From: Pseudomonadota bacterium
Lineage (GTDB): Bacteria; Pseudomonadota; Gammaproteobacteria; Burkholderiales; Burkholderiaceae_C
DNA: 28,212 bases
NCBI GenBank assembly: GCA_021798395.1
Contig: JAJZHS010000003.1
Location: 1 to 28,212 of the forward strand
Direction of reading: 5' to 3'
Notes under the pieces: model-generated
Databases searched by the model: none
What the model was told of the DNA's origin: nothing
The model's input: the letters and a program-made list of their open reading frames with translations, nothing else
Position numbers and translations under genes: made by a program
In this document: positions 16,418 to 23,757 of the stretch, piece after piece
Layout: each line of letters opens with the position of its first letter
How positions within the stretch are numbered: position 1 is the first letter of the stretch

Positions 16418-16437
16418 GGCCGTTCCTCCTCCGGATT

Positions 16438-17745
16438 TCAGGCCGCCTGGCGGCGCAGCCCAAGCTGTTCCATGAACGCGTCGACCCGCGCCCGCGTGCG
16501 CACTTCGTCGAATTCGCGCTCGTCGCCCATATTGCCTTCGAAAGTCATCACCGGAACTCCGGCCTGCGCGAGTCCGAGGCGGTTCTCCATGATGCCCAGC
16601 GACAGCCCCTCGCAACCGCGGTTCAGGTGCAGCATGACGCCGTCGACGTGCCATTCCTTGACGATGCGCAGCATCATTTCGGTCTTCAGCGCGGGGTCGT
16701 AGAAGTGCTGCCACTGCGGCTTCGACAGGTTCCACTCGGCGTACAGCCGCAGCGCGGTCTGGCGGTCGGCGATGTCGATGCCCTTGTCCCACGGCAACGT
16801 GCGCCCGCCCCAGGTGCCGTCCTCCTTGACCTCCCAGATGCCTTCCAGGCCGAAGGTGTACAGCGACCCGATCGACACCGCGCCGTACGTTTCGAGGTAG
16901 CGGAAAATCTTCAGGAACGACCACGGCGGCTGCGTGTCCGACATGACGCGACACGTCTCGTTGGGCACGGCGGCGATTCCACGCGCCACCCGGTCCTTCA
17001 CTTCGTCGTACACCTCGTCGTAGAAATCGGCGCACCACGACGACGACTTCGCCAAGGTCGCCAGCACGTACAGCGAGTACATCGTCTTCTCGTCCAGAGG
17101 CGCCGGCCTGGCCTTGTTCAGCGCGCAGATGTCGGCCCAGCGCGATGTCGAGCGCATCTCGTTCTTCACCGCGCGGATGAAGCGCTCGTCGTCGAACCTG
17201 CGCCCGGTGACGGCCTCCAGGAAGGCGATGCCTTCGTTGAGCTGGGCGACGACGTAATCGAGCCGCGAATCGTTCAGGTCCTTGTGCGGTCCGACGCCGA
17301 CGTCGAGGTAGAACTGCGGCACCTGCTCCTCTTTCGCGACATGCTGATACCACTTCGAATGCGAACAGCAGATTTGCGTCTGGAATACGAAGTCCGGCTT
17401 CGGAAATTCGCCACCGAACAGGTATTTGTTCAGGTGCATGCTGCCCCAGTAAATCCGCATATACGAACACAGATCGCGAGCGAAACCGTAGGCTTCGGCT
17501 GCATCCATGCACTCCTTGGCGAACTTGCGGTCATGCGAGACGCTGGCCGCGTAAGGCTCGCCGGTCAGCGAATAGACGTCGTCGCCCAGGCCCATCGGCA
17601 GGGCGTCGAGCGCCCACGCCGAACCCGACCAGCGCAGGCCGCCCTTGTCTTTCGCGCGCGCGTAGTCCATGTAGTAGCGCTCGCGCAATTCCTTGGCCTT
17701 GCCCCAGAGCTTCAACGGCTCGCTCGGATATTTCATCGCACTCAT
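16438..17745 (-). CDS. bzdO: Benzoyl-CoA reductase, bzd-type, subunit O
   Basis: A protein of 435 residues of the 2-hydroxyacyl-CoA dehydratase D-component (HgdB/BcrB) family. Conserved-looking cysteine segments include QTQICCSHSKWYQ, SSSWCADFYDE and LNRGCEGLSLG, which can supply cluster ligands. With BzdN it forms the catalytic half of the reductase that adds two electrons and protons to the aromatic ring of benzoyl-CoA, giving cyclohexa-1,5-diene-1-carbonyl-CoA. The ATG at 17745 has GGAG upstream and lies 14 nt after the bzdN stop; an internal ATG three codons later is possible. Length is as expected for BzdO. Confidence 0.92.
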   Translation of the reverse strand: MSAMKYPSEPLKLWGKAKELRERYYMDYARAKDKGGLRWSGSAWALDALPMGLGDDVYSLTGEPYAASVSHDRKFAKECMDAAEAYGFARDLCSYMRIYWGSMHLNKYLFGGEFPKPDFVFQTQICCSHSKWYQHVAKEEQVPQFYLDVGVGPHKDLNDSRLDYVVAQLNEGIAFLEAVTGRRFDDERFIRAVKNEMRSTSRWADICALNKARPAPLDEKTMYSLYVLATLAKSSSWCADFYDEVYDEVKDRVARGIAAVPNETCRVMSDTQPPWSFLKIFRYLETYGAVSIGSLYTFGLEGIWEVKEDGTWGGRTLPWDKGIDIADRQTALRLYAEWNLSKPQWQHFYDPALKTEMMLRIVKEWHVDGVMLHLNRGCEGLSLGIMENRLGLAQAGVPVMTFEGNMGDEREFDEVRTRARVDAFMEQLGLRRQAA

Positions 17746-17759
17746 CGCGTGGTCTCCGC

Positions 17760-18899
17760 TCAGAACAGTTCTTCTTCGGACAGCGTCTCGAGGAAGGCTT
17801 CGACCCGGATCCGGAACGGACCGATCGGGTTGGTGATGTCGAACTCGAGGAACAGCGTCGGAATGCCGTTCGCTTCGAGGTGGCGCTTCAAGTCGGGGTA
17901 GTCGCCTTCGTGCGGGTCGCAGAACTTCTGCTGCAGGAAGATCGCGGCGCGCGCCCGGTAGTCGCGCGCCAGCCCGAGCACGTGGTCGAAGCGGGTGTGC
18001 GCCGGATAGTCCTTGGTCGGGCACGCCGGGCGATCGCAGTAGCGGTCGGCGATGGCCGCGATCGGGTCGGCGTTCGGCTTGGTCGGGTTCCAGAAAGACC
18101 GCGTTCCAGAACACTGGTCGTCGATCACCACCGTCGCACCGACCGACTCGACCATCGCCATGAAGGCGATGTCGTCGTTTTCCGAGCCGATGGTCATGAA
18201 ACGCACGCCTTCGCGCCGCCCCAGGGCGCGCGACGGCAACGCGGCGATGACGCGCTTGAGTTCCTCGTTGTGCTCGCGCTTGTCGACGAACTGGGCGGTG
18301 ATCGACGCGTACAGGGCCTCGACCCCGGTGACTTGCGGATCGGTCGCCTTGCGGTACTCGAACAGTTGGTGCAGCAGCCTGCGGTTCTCGTCGACCAGCG
18401 CGATCGCGTCGCGCAGCGCGGCGTCGTCGAGCCGGCGCCCGGTCAGCGCCTCGAGGAACGTACGCATGGCCTGCACCTCGGCACGATGCGCCTGGCGCGC
18501 GTGCGGCGACTGCACCTCGTTGGGCATCGGCAGGTAGTAGTCCCATTGCACCGTCGGCACGTGCATGCGCCACGACGTGAAGGCCTGCCGGTACTGGATG
18601 CACGACTGGGTCAGGGTCACGCCGTCGGCGTAGTCGAAGCGACCGAGCAAGCCCTGCGCCAGCGAGTCGCGACAAAACGGGCAGAACATGCCGAAGACGT
18701 GCGGTTCGGTGACGTTCTGCGGCTCGTGCGCGCCGAGCACCCGAACCGGAAGCATTCCCGCGGCGATCAGCAGTTCCTCGGGCGTATAGGTGCACATGGT
18801 CGCGACAACCTGGCCGCCGGTGCGGGCCTTCCAGCCGCGCGCGTAGTCGTGGCGCTTCTCGTACCAGGTCTTGAACCGATCGAACAGACCATCGCTCAT
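17760..18899 (-). CDS. bzdN: Benzoyl-CoA reductase, bzd-type, subunit N
   Basis: A protein of 379 residues of the 2-hydroxyacyl-CoA dehydratase family (BcrC/HgdA side). Cysteine segments MCTYTPEELLIAAGMLP and GMFCPFCRDSLAQG lie near residues 40 and 80, and LQQKFCDPHEGDYP near residue 320; these are the usual positions for [4Fe-4S] ligands in the family. It is the partner of BzdO in ring reduction and the first gene of the operon. The ATG at 18899 has GGAGAG ahead of it; a longer reading frame to 18992 exists but would run through the proposed transcription start and operators. The regulatory region lies directly upstream. Confidence 0.92.
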   Translation of the reverse strand: MSDGLFDRFKTWYEKRHDYARGWKARTGGQVVATMCTYTPEELLIAAGMLPVRVLGAHEPQNVTEPHVFGMFCPFCRDSLAQGLLGRFDYADGVTLTQSCIQYRQAFTSWRMHVPTVQWDYYLPMPNEVQSPHARQAHRAEVQAMRTFLEALTGRRLDDAALRDAIALVDENRRLLHQLFEYRKATDPQVTGVEALYASITAQFVDKREHNEELKRVIAALPSRALGRREGVRFMTIGSENDDIAFMAMVESVGATVVIDDQCSGTRSFWNPTKPNADPIAAIADRYCDRPACPTKDYPAHTRFDHVLGLARDYRARAAIFLQQKFCDPHEGDYPDLKRHLEANGIPTLFLEFDITNPIGPFRIRVEAFLETLSEEELF

Positions 18900-18946
18900 G
18901 GGTATCTCTCCGGTGAAAGCGAGACCGCAGGCGGGTGGCACGACGA

Positions 18947-18960
18947 TGCACAAAATTGCA
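18947..18960. promoter_or_regulatory. Candidate BzdR operator, TGCA-N6-TGCA (downstream copy)
   Basis: Two TGCA tetramers at 18947-18950 and 18957-18960 are separated by exactly six bases, about +24 to +37 from the proposed start. A further TGCA at 18988-18991 touches the -10 box. TGCA direct repeats are the sequence I recall for the benzoyl-CoA-responsive repressor BzdR of strain CIB. Confidence 0.5.
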
Positions 18961-18983
18961 TGCTCTGTGTCGCCCGGAGTCGT

Positions 18984-18996
18984 TACATGCACTCTA
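18984..18996 (-). promoter_or_regulatory. Proposed bzdN promoter: -10 box and start site
   Basis: Read on the - strand, TAGAGT at 18996-18991 matches the -10 hexamer at four of six positions. If transcription starts near 18984, the FNR-like site is centred at -41.5 and the leader before bzdN is about 85 nt. No recognisable -35 box is present (AATGGG in that place), as expected for a class II activator-dependent promoter. The start position is inferred from geometry only. Confidence 0.5.
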
Positions 18997-19018
18997 CGGC
19001 GACTGTGAGCGAGCCCAT

Positions 19019-19032
19019 TTGCGCAAGATCAA
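19019..19032 (-). promoter_or_regulatory. FNR/CRP-family (AcpR-like) binding site
   Basis: On the - strand the sequence reads TTGAT-CTTG-CGCAA against the FNR consensus TTGAT-N4-ATCAA: the first half is perfect, the second matches three of five. It lies 29 nt upstream of the proposed -10 box centre. In Azoarcus sp. CIB the bzdN promoter needs the FNR-like activator AcpR, so this site would give anaerobic induction. Confidence 0.6.
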
Positions 19033-19042
19033 ACAAATAGAA

Positions 19043-19072
19043 CAGGAAACTGCAGCAAACTGCAGTTTCCTG
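19043..19072. promoter_or_regulatory. Candidate BzdR operator: 13-bp inverted repeat with TGCA-N6-TGCA
   Basis: Left arm CAGGAAACTGCAG (19043-19055), spacer CAAA, right arm CTGCAGTTTCCTG (19060-19072): a perfect 13-bp inverted repeat. It holds TGCA at 19051 and 19061 with six bases between, the same spacing as in the downstream copy. Relative to the proposed start it covers about -59 to -88, just upstream of the FNR-like site. No T-run follows, so an operator is more likely than a terminator. Confidence 0.6.
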
Positions 19073-19157
19073 GAAAACAACGCACGGCCACCGGGGCCGC
19101 AGGCCGCTCGCCCCTTCAGCCGGCAAGCCGCGACCGGCGCCCGGCCTGGGCGGTCTT

Positions 19158-20327
19158 TCACGCAGCGGCGTCGAAGGTCGGCTTTCCAGCCGGACACACC
19201 GGCCCGACTGCGTTGCCCTGCATCAGGCAGGGTGCGCTGACCAGATACCCGTGCCACAGGCCATGGGCGCTGCGCGCGAGCACGTAGGCCCAGGCACCGA
19301 CCAGGCCGATGGTCAGCGCCGCGCCGAACGCTGGAAAAAAGGCCATTCCCGTATTGGCTCCCAAGGCGAAGGTCGCAGCGATGTAGACGCCCACCGGGAA
19401 CGTGAACCCCCACCACCCGAGGTTGAAGGGCAGCTCCGTGCGGGCCTGGCGCAAGGTCAACGCGATCGAAGTGACAAGCCACCACAGACCGAGTCCCCAC
19501 AGGACAAGCGCGCCGATGGTGCCCACCGGCGCCGCGATGCGCGCCACGGATTGCATCGGCCCCGCCGGGAACAGGTGCGATGCCGCATTGCCGAGAGTCT
19601 GCAGCGCGAATGCGCCCGTTCCGATCGGCCCCAGGCTGAGCCAGGTCGACACGCCGAGTTCCTTGGGCGGCAACTTGTGCAATGCCAGGCGCAGGTACAG
19701 CACAGTGAGGATTCCCAGGGCGATCGGCACCGAAACGCCCCAGAGGCAGTAGCCCGCGATGACCACGGTCTGTGCCGCACCGGTCGGCAGATGCAGCGCC
19801 AGGATGCCGCCGCTGGAAGCGGCCACCTCCGCCGGCACCACGGGCAGCAACCAGACCCCGGTCATGCGGTCCAGGACGTGATCCTGGGTCATGAACTGCT
19901 GCCATGGCACGAGCCATCCCGACGCCAGCGACAGCGCCACGTCGATCCACCACAGGCGCGTCGCCAGGCCGACGGCCCAGGCGCTGTGCGCATGAAAGGC
20001 GACGAGCCCGTTGACGAGCGGAATCAGCGCCATGGGCAGCGCGCCGAGGAACATCGATTGCACCGGATGGCGAAGCAGCGGCAAAGCGTCCTCATAAAAA
20101 AACATCCAGCGCCCCGCGAACAACGCGAGAAACAGGGTGAACAACACGGCGTCGATCCAGAACAGGGCATGGGCCGTCGCCATGATCCCTGGCGCCCGAT
20201 AGGGGAACTGGGCGAGCATCAGGAACACGATCCCGGTGCCCATGTTGACGGTGAACCAGTTCGGAGTGAACTGCCGCATGAGTTCTCGGGGATGGGCCAA
20301 CCGGCGCAGCGGCGTCAAGCGAGACAT
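19158..20327 (-). CDS. TDT/SLAC1-family anion transporter
   Basis: A hydrophobic protein of 389 residues with about ten membrane segments. The N-terminal FTPNWFTVNMGTGIVFLML and the central SLGPIGTGAFALQTLG match the tellurite-resistance/dicarboxylate transporter (TehA, Mae1, Ssu1, SLAC1) family, which moves small anions such as malate, sulfite or chloride. The substrate here is unknown. The ATG at 20327 has GGAG 6 nt ahead; the GTG at 20339 sits next to that site and is unlikely to be used. The tail has two cysteines (APCLM, GPVCPAG). It points towards bzdN but 258 nt of regulatory DNA separates them, so it is not clearly part of the bzd operon. Base composition looks less GC-extreme than its neighbours. 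Confidence 0.8.
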   Translation of the reverse strand: MSRLTPLRRLAHPRELMRQFTPNWFTVNMGTGIVFLMLAQFPYRAPGIMATAHALFWIDAVLFTLFLALFAGRWMFFYEDALPLLRHPVQSMFLGALPMALIPLVNGLVAFHAHSAWAVGLATRLWWIDVALSLASGWLVPWQQFMTQDHVLDRMTGVWLLPVVPAEVAASSGGILALHLPTGAAQTVVIAGYCLWGVSVPIALGILTVLYLRLALHKLPPKELGVSTWLSLGPIGTGAFALQTLGNAASHLFPAGPMQSVARIAAPVGTIGALVLWGLGLWWLVTSIALTLRQARTELPFNLGWWGFTFPVGVYIAATFALGANTGMAFFPAFGAALTIGLVGAWAYVLARSAHGLWHGYLVSAPCLMQGNAVGPVCPAGKPTFDAAA

Positions 20328-20339
20328 TGAAGACTCCAC

Positions 20340-20498
20340 TCTAGGATGTCGTGATGTTGGTCACGATAGGCTCGCCTATTGATAAATAAAAACGGTTAAT
20401 TTCTATAACTTATATCTATTTTTTGGATTCATGCCCAGGCAACCCTGCCTCGTCGATCCGGCAGACAGACGTCGTCCATCTCGCGACGAAAGACATTC
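20340..20498. promoter_or_regulatory. AT-rich divergent promoter region with two inverted repeats
   Basis: This gap between divergent genes has an AT-rich core (about 20376-20430), unlike the rest of the window. Two inverted repeats stand next to each other: TCGTGA-TGTTGG-TCACGA at 20349-20366 and ATAGGC-TC-GCCTAT at 20366-20379. Both lie on the transporter side and are candidate operators. For the + strand gene, TTGATA at 20379-20384 and TATAAC at 20404-20409 (spacing 19) form a weak promoter candidate. Confidence 0.45.
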
Positions 20499-21209
20499 AT
20501 GAACGACTCCAGACCCTTATCCCCTTCGATTCTTCTGCTCGGAGCTTCGCGCGGCCTCGGTCATGCGATGGCCGAGGAATTCGTGAAACGCGGTTGGCAC
20601 GTGGTCGGCACCGTCCGTGCCGGGGCCCGGGCCAGGCTGCACGACCTGGCGGACAGCCACCCCGCCCAGGTCACGATCGAATGCGTCGACATCACGCTGG
20701 CCGATCAACTCGTTGCACTGCGTGACCGACTTGCCTGCAGGCGTTTCGACATGCTGTTCGTCAACGCAGGAACGGTGAACCGAAACCCGGCGGACACCAT
20801 TGCGGAGGTCACCACCGAAGAGTTCACGCACGTCATGGTGACGAATGCGCTCGCCCCCATGCGCGCGATCGAGACGCTCGAGTGCCTCGTCACCGAGGCG
20901 GGGTTGCTGGGGATCATGTCCTCGGGCCAGGGCAGCGTGGCGAACAACGCACAGGGAGGGCGCGAACTGTATCGCGGTTCGAAGGCCGCGTTGAACATGT
21001 TCATGCGCAGCTACGCGGCGCGCCCTGCTTCGCGCGCGCGCGCGCTTCTCCTGCTGGCGCCCGGGTGGATCCGCACTGAACTGGGAGGACCGGATGCGCC
21101 CTTCACGCTCGAGGAAACCATACCCGACATCGTGAACACGCTGCTCGAGAAGCGCGGCCGACCGGGCCTCGAATATCTCGACCGCAAGGGCCGGACCGTG
21201 CCCTGGTGA
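20499..21209 (+). CDS. Short-chain dehydrogenase/reductase family protein
   Basis: A protein of 236 residues with an SDR fold. The cofactor loop GASRGLG is at residues 14-20, the NAG motif in LFVNAGTVN, a Ser in IMSSGQGSV, and YRGSK supplies the catalytic Tyr/Lys. It resembles the C-factor (CsgA-like) SDR subgroup more than FabG. The substrate is unknown. It starts at ATG 20499 with only a weak ribosome site (GACGAAAGAC), and diverges from the TDT transporter, with which it may share control. It ends 79 nt before the convergent nrdJ stop; I see no terminator there. A CG-dinucleotide run (21031-21045) lies within the gene. Confidence 0.8.
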   Translation: MNDSRPLSPSILLLGASRGLGHAMAEEFVKRGWHVVGTVRAGARARLHDLADSHPAQVTIECVDITLADQLVALRDRLACRRFDMLFVNAGTVNRNPADTIAEVTTEEFTHVMVTNALAPMRAIETLECLVTEAGLLGIMSSGQGSVANNAQGGRELYRGSKAALNMFMRSYAARPASRARALLLLAPGWIRTELGGPDAPFTLEETIPDIVNTLLEKRGRPGLEYLDRKGRTVPW

Positions 21210-21288
21210 ACGCGTCCCGCGCGCCGGTGTGTGCGTTGACGCATAAGTTGCCATCGTCACACGAGCCCGGCATCACGTGGACGCGCAC

Positions 21289-23715
21289 TCAGCCGCAGCT
21301 TCCGATGTAGCCGCAGTTGTCGCAGCGGTCGCAGCCGTCGACGCGGCGCAGGAACGGGCCGCCGCATTCCGGGCAGATGCGCCCGCTGGCCAGCAGGTCG
21401 GGCTGAGGGCCCAGCGCGTCGAGGTCGACGCGCAGCCCGTCGGGCAGCAACGCGCGCTGCACCATGCGCTCGATCGTCTGCTCGCGGCCGTCCTCGCGCA
21501 GGAAACCACGACGCTTGAGGACTTCCTGCAGCGCGTACGCGATCGCGGCGACCTCGGACTGGTGGAAGCGCGGCGCGCGGCTGCCGTCGGACTTGACGAC
21601 CTCGCCGCAGCGCACCGGGCCCTTGTCCCAGACGACCTCGCGCATGTTCTGCAGCGACTTGGCCACCGATCCGCCCGAACGCGCCACCAGCGACAGCAGG
21701 CGCATGTTCGACGCGATCCACTGCTGGCCCTCGTCGCGCTGGCCGGCCGGCATGAAGAACTCGATCGGGCGCTCGATGCGCACCGCGCGGCCGTCGACGC
21801 GTCCTTCGACCTCGGCGAACGAAATCGACAGGTACACGGTCTTGCCGCCGTCGGAGGTCATGTAGCTGACCTTGCTCGTCACCGCCTGCAGGTCTCCGGA
21901 CGGGCGCCCTTCGATGCGCCGGGTCAGCGGGTCGACGTCGAGCGGCGCCGGCGCGGCGGTCGACGCCGGTGTCGGCGCGGTCTGCAGCACCGCGCCCAGC
22001 ACCGCGTTGGGCCGGTAGGTCGCCAGCCCCTTCAGACCGGCTTCCCAGGCCTGCATGTACAGGTGCTTGAATTCGTCGAACGGATAGTCCTCCGGCACGT
22101 TGACCGTCTTGCTGATGCTGGTGTCGACGTACGGCTGCACCGCGCCGAGCATGCGCATGTGGTCGGCCGCGCTCATCTCCAGCGCGGTGACGAACGCCGG
22201 CGGCAGGTGGTCGACGTCGCCGCCGCGCGCCCGGTACAGGCGCCAGGCGTGGTCGGCGACCTCGTATTCGCGCTTGCTGTCGTCGGCCATGCGCTTGCGC
22301 CGCGTGTAGACCCACGAGAACGCCGGCTCGATGCCGTTGCTGGCGTTGTCGGCGAAAGCCAGGCTGATGGTTCCGGTGGGCGCGATCGCCAGCAGGTGCG
22401 AGTTGCGGATGCCGTGGCGCGCGATCTGCGCGCGCAGGTCCTGCGGCAGCCTCGTGGCGAAACCGCTGGCCAGGTACTGATCGGCGTCGAACAGCTTGAA
22501 CGCGCCCTTTTCCTGCGCCAGGTCGACCGACGCGGCGTACGCCGCGTCGCGCATGGCTTCGGCCACTCCGGCGGCGAACGCACGCCCGGCGTCGCTGTCG
22601 TAGCGCAAGCCCAGCATGATGCAGGTGTCGCCCAGGCCGAGGAAGCCGAGCCCGACGCGGCGCTTGTTCATCGCCTCCTCGCGCTGCTGCGCCAGCGGCC
22701 AATACGTCACGTCGAGAACGTTGTCGAGCATGCGCACCGCGGTGCGCGCAACCGCGGCGAATGCGTCCTCGTCAAACCGCGCGCCCGGCTCGAACGGGTC
22801 GCGCACGAAGCGCGTCAGGTCGATCGACCCCAGGCAGCAGCAGCCGTAGTCGGGCAGGAACTCCTCGGCGCACGGATTGGTCGCCTCGAAGGTCTCGCAA
22901 TAGTGCAGGTTGTTCTCGCGGTTGGCGGTGTCGAGGAACAGGATGCCGGGTTCGGCGTGGTCGTAGGTGCAGTGCATGATCTGCTCCCACAGCGCGCGCG
23001 CGGCCACCGTGCGGTAGACCCACTGGCCGTCGTCACGCGGGTGCGCGCCGGCAGCGATCTGGTCGTCGCCGGGGCGCGCCGGGTGCACCAGTTCGACCTC
23101 GGCGTCGTCGCGCACCGCGGCCATGAAGGCGTCGCTGACGCCGACCGACAGATTGAAATTGCGGAACGCGCCGCCGTCCTTGGCGTGGATGAAGGCCTCG
23201 ATGTCGGGGTGGTCGATGCGCAGCACCCCCATCTGCGCGCCGCGCCGCGCGCCGGCCGACTCGACCGTCTCGCACGATGCGTCGAACACCCGCATGAACG
23301 ACAGCGGCCCGCTGGCGCGGCTGCGGGTGCTGCCGACGTGCGCCCCGGACGGGCGGATGCGGCTGAAGTCGTAGCCGACGCCGCCGCCGCGGCGCATGGT
23401 TTCGGCCGCCTCGGCCAGCGCCTTGTAGATTCCCGGCTTGCCGTCGCGGTCCTCGGACACGGCGTCGCCGACCGGCTGCACGAAACAGTTGATCAGCGTG
23501 GCCTCGAGCATGGTTCCGGCCGCCGACATGATGCGCCCGGCCGGGACGAAACCCGCCCGCAGCGCGTCGCGGAAGCGGGCTTCCCAGGCCTGCGGGTCGG
23601 CTTCGACTCCGGCGAGCGCGCGCGCCACGCGCGCGGCGATGTCTTCGAAATTGCGTTCATCGCCCTTGGCGTATTTCTCGGCCAGAACGTCCAGACTGAT
23701 TTCCTGCGCTTGCAT
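21289..23715 (-). CDS. nrdJ: Adenosylcobalamin-dependent ribonucleoside-diphosphate reductase (class II)
   Basis: A protein of 808 residues from the ATG at 23715. Catalytic marks: NCFVQ with the first redox cysteine (residue 77), NPCAE with the thiyl-radical cysteine and its Asn/Glu partners (280-284), GCCCLGSIDL with the second redox cysteine, and APTGTIS. The C-terminus is a zinc-ribbon-like segment with CPECGG and CDRCDNCGYIGSCG, typical of the NrdJ form with a zinc domain. It makes deoxyribonucleotides with vitamin B12 coenzyme and works with or without oxygen, which suits a facultative anaerobe. I prefer 23715 over the ATG at 23730 because GGAG lies 9 nt before the former and in fact overlaps the latter. 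It lies 42 nt downstream of rmuC. Confidence 0.93.
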   Translation of the reverse strand: MQAQEISLDVLAEKYAKGDERNFEDIAARVARALAGVEADPQAWEARFRDALRAGFVPAGRIMSAAGTMLEATLINCFVQPVGDAVSEDRDGKPGIYKALAEAAETMRRGGGVGYDFSRIRPSGAHVGSTRSRASGPLSFMRVFDASCETVESAGARRGAQMGVLRIDHPDIEAFIHAKDGGAFRNFNLSVGVSDAFMAAVRDDAEVELVHPARPGDDQIAAGAHPRDDGQWVYRTVAARALWEQIMHCTYDHAEPGILFLDTANRENNLHYCETFEATNPCAEEFLPDYGCCCLGSIDLTRFVRDPFEPGARFDEDAFAAVARTAVRMLDNVLDVTYWPLAQQREEAMNKRRVGLGFLGLGDTCIMLGLRYDSDAGRAFAAGVAEAMRDAAYAASVDLAQEKGAFKLFDADQYLASGFATRLPQDLRAQIARHGIRNSHLLAIAPTGTISLAFADNASNGIEPAFSWVYTRRKRMADDSKREYEVADHAWRLYRARGGDVDHLPPAFVTALEMSAADHMRMLGAVQPYVDTSISKTVNVPEDYPFDEFKHLYMQAWEAGLKGLATYRPNAVLGAVLQTAPTPASTAAPAPLDVDPLTRRIEGRPSGDLQAVTSKVSYMTSDGGKTVYLSISFAEVEGRVDGRAVRIERPIEFFMPAGQRDEGQQWIASNMRLLSLVARSGGSVAKSLQNMREVVWDKGPVRCGEVVKSDGSRAPRFHQSEVAAIAYALQEVLKRRGFLREDGREQTIERMVQRALLPDGLRVDLDALGPQPDLLASGRICPECGGPFLRRVDGCDRCDNCGYIGSCG

Positions 23716-23757
23716 CGACTCGTTCTCCATGGGCGCGCGCGGCGCCCGGTTCCTGAT

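Noticed and set aside
18900..18992. N-terminal extension of bzdN by 31 residues to 18992
   Set aside because: It has no family similarity, would read through the TGCA operators and the inferred start site, and the ATG at 18899 has a good GGAGAG ribosome site.
19081..19157. Possible terminator after the TDT transporter
   Set aside because: Several short GC-rich stems can be drawn, but none is long or followed by T residues on the - strand.
20325..20339. GTG at 20339 as start of the TDT transporter
   Set aside because: It lies against the GGAG that serves the ATG at 20327 and adds only four residues with no ribosome site of its own.
21031..21045. CG-dinucleotide run as a possible regulatory or Z-DNA element
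   Set aside because: It lies inside the SDR coding region and encodes Arg/Ala codons that are ordinary in such a GC-rich genome.
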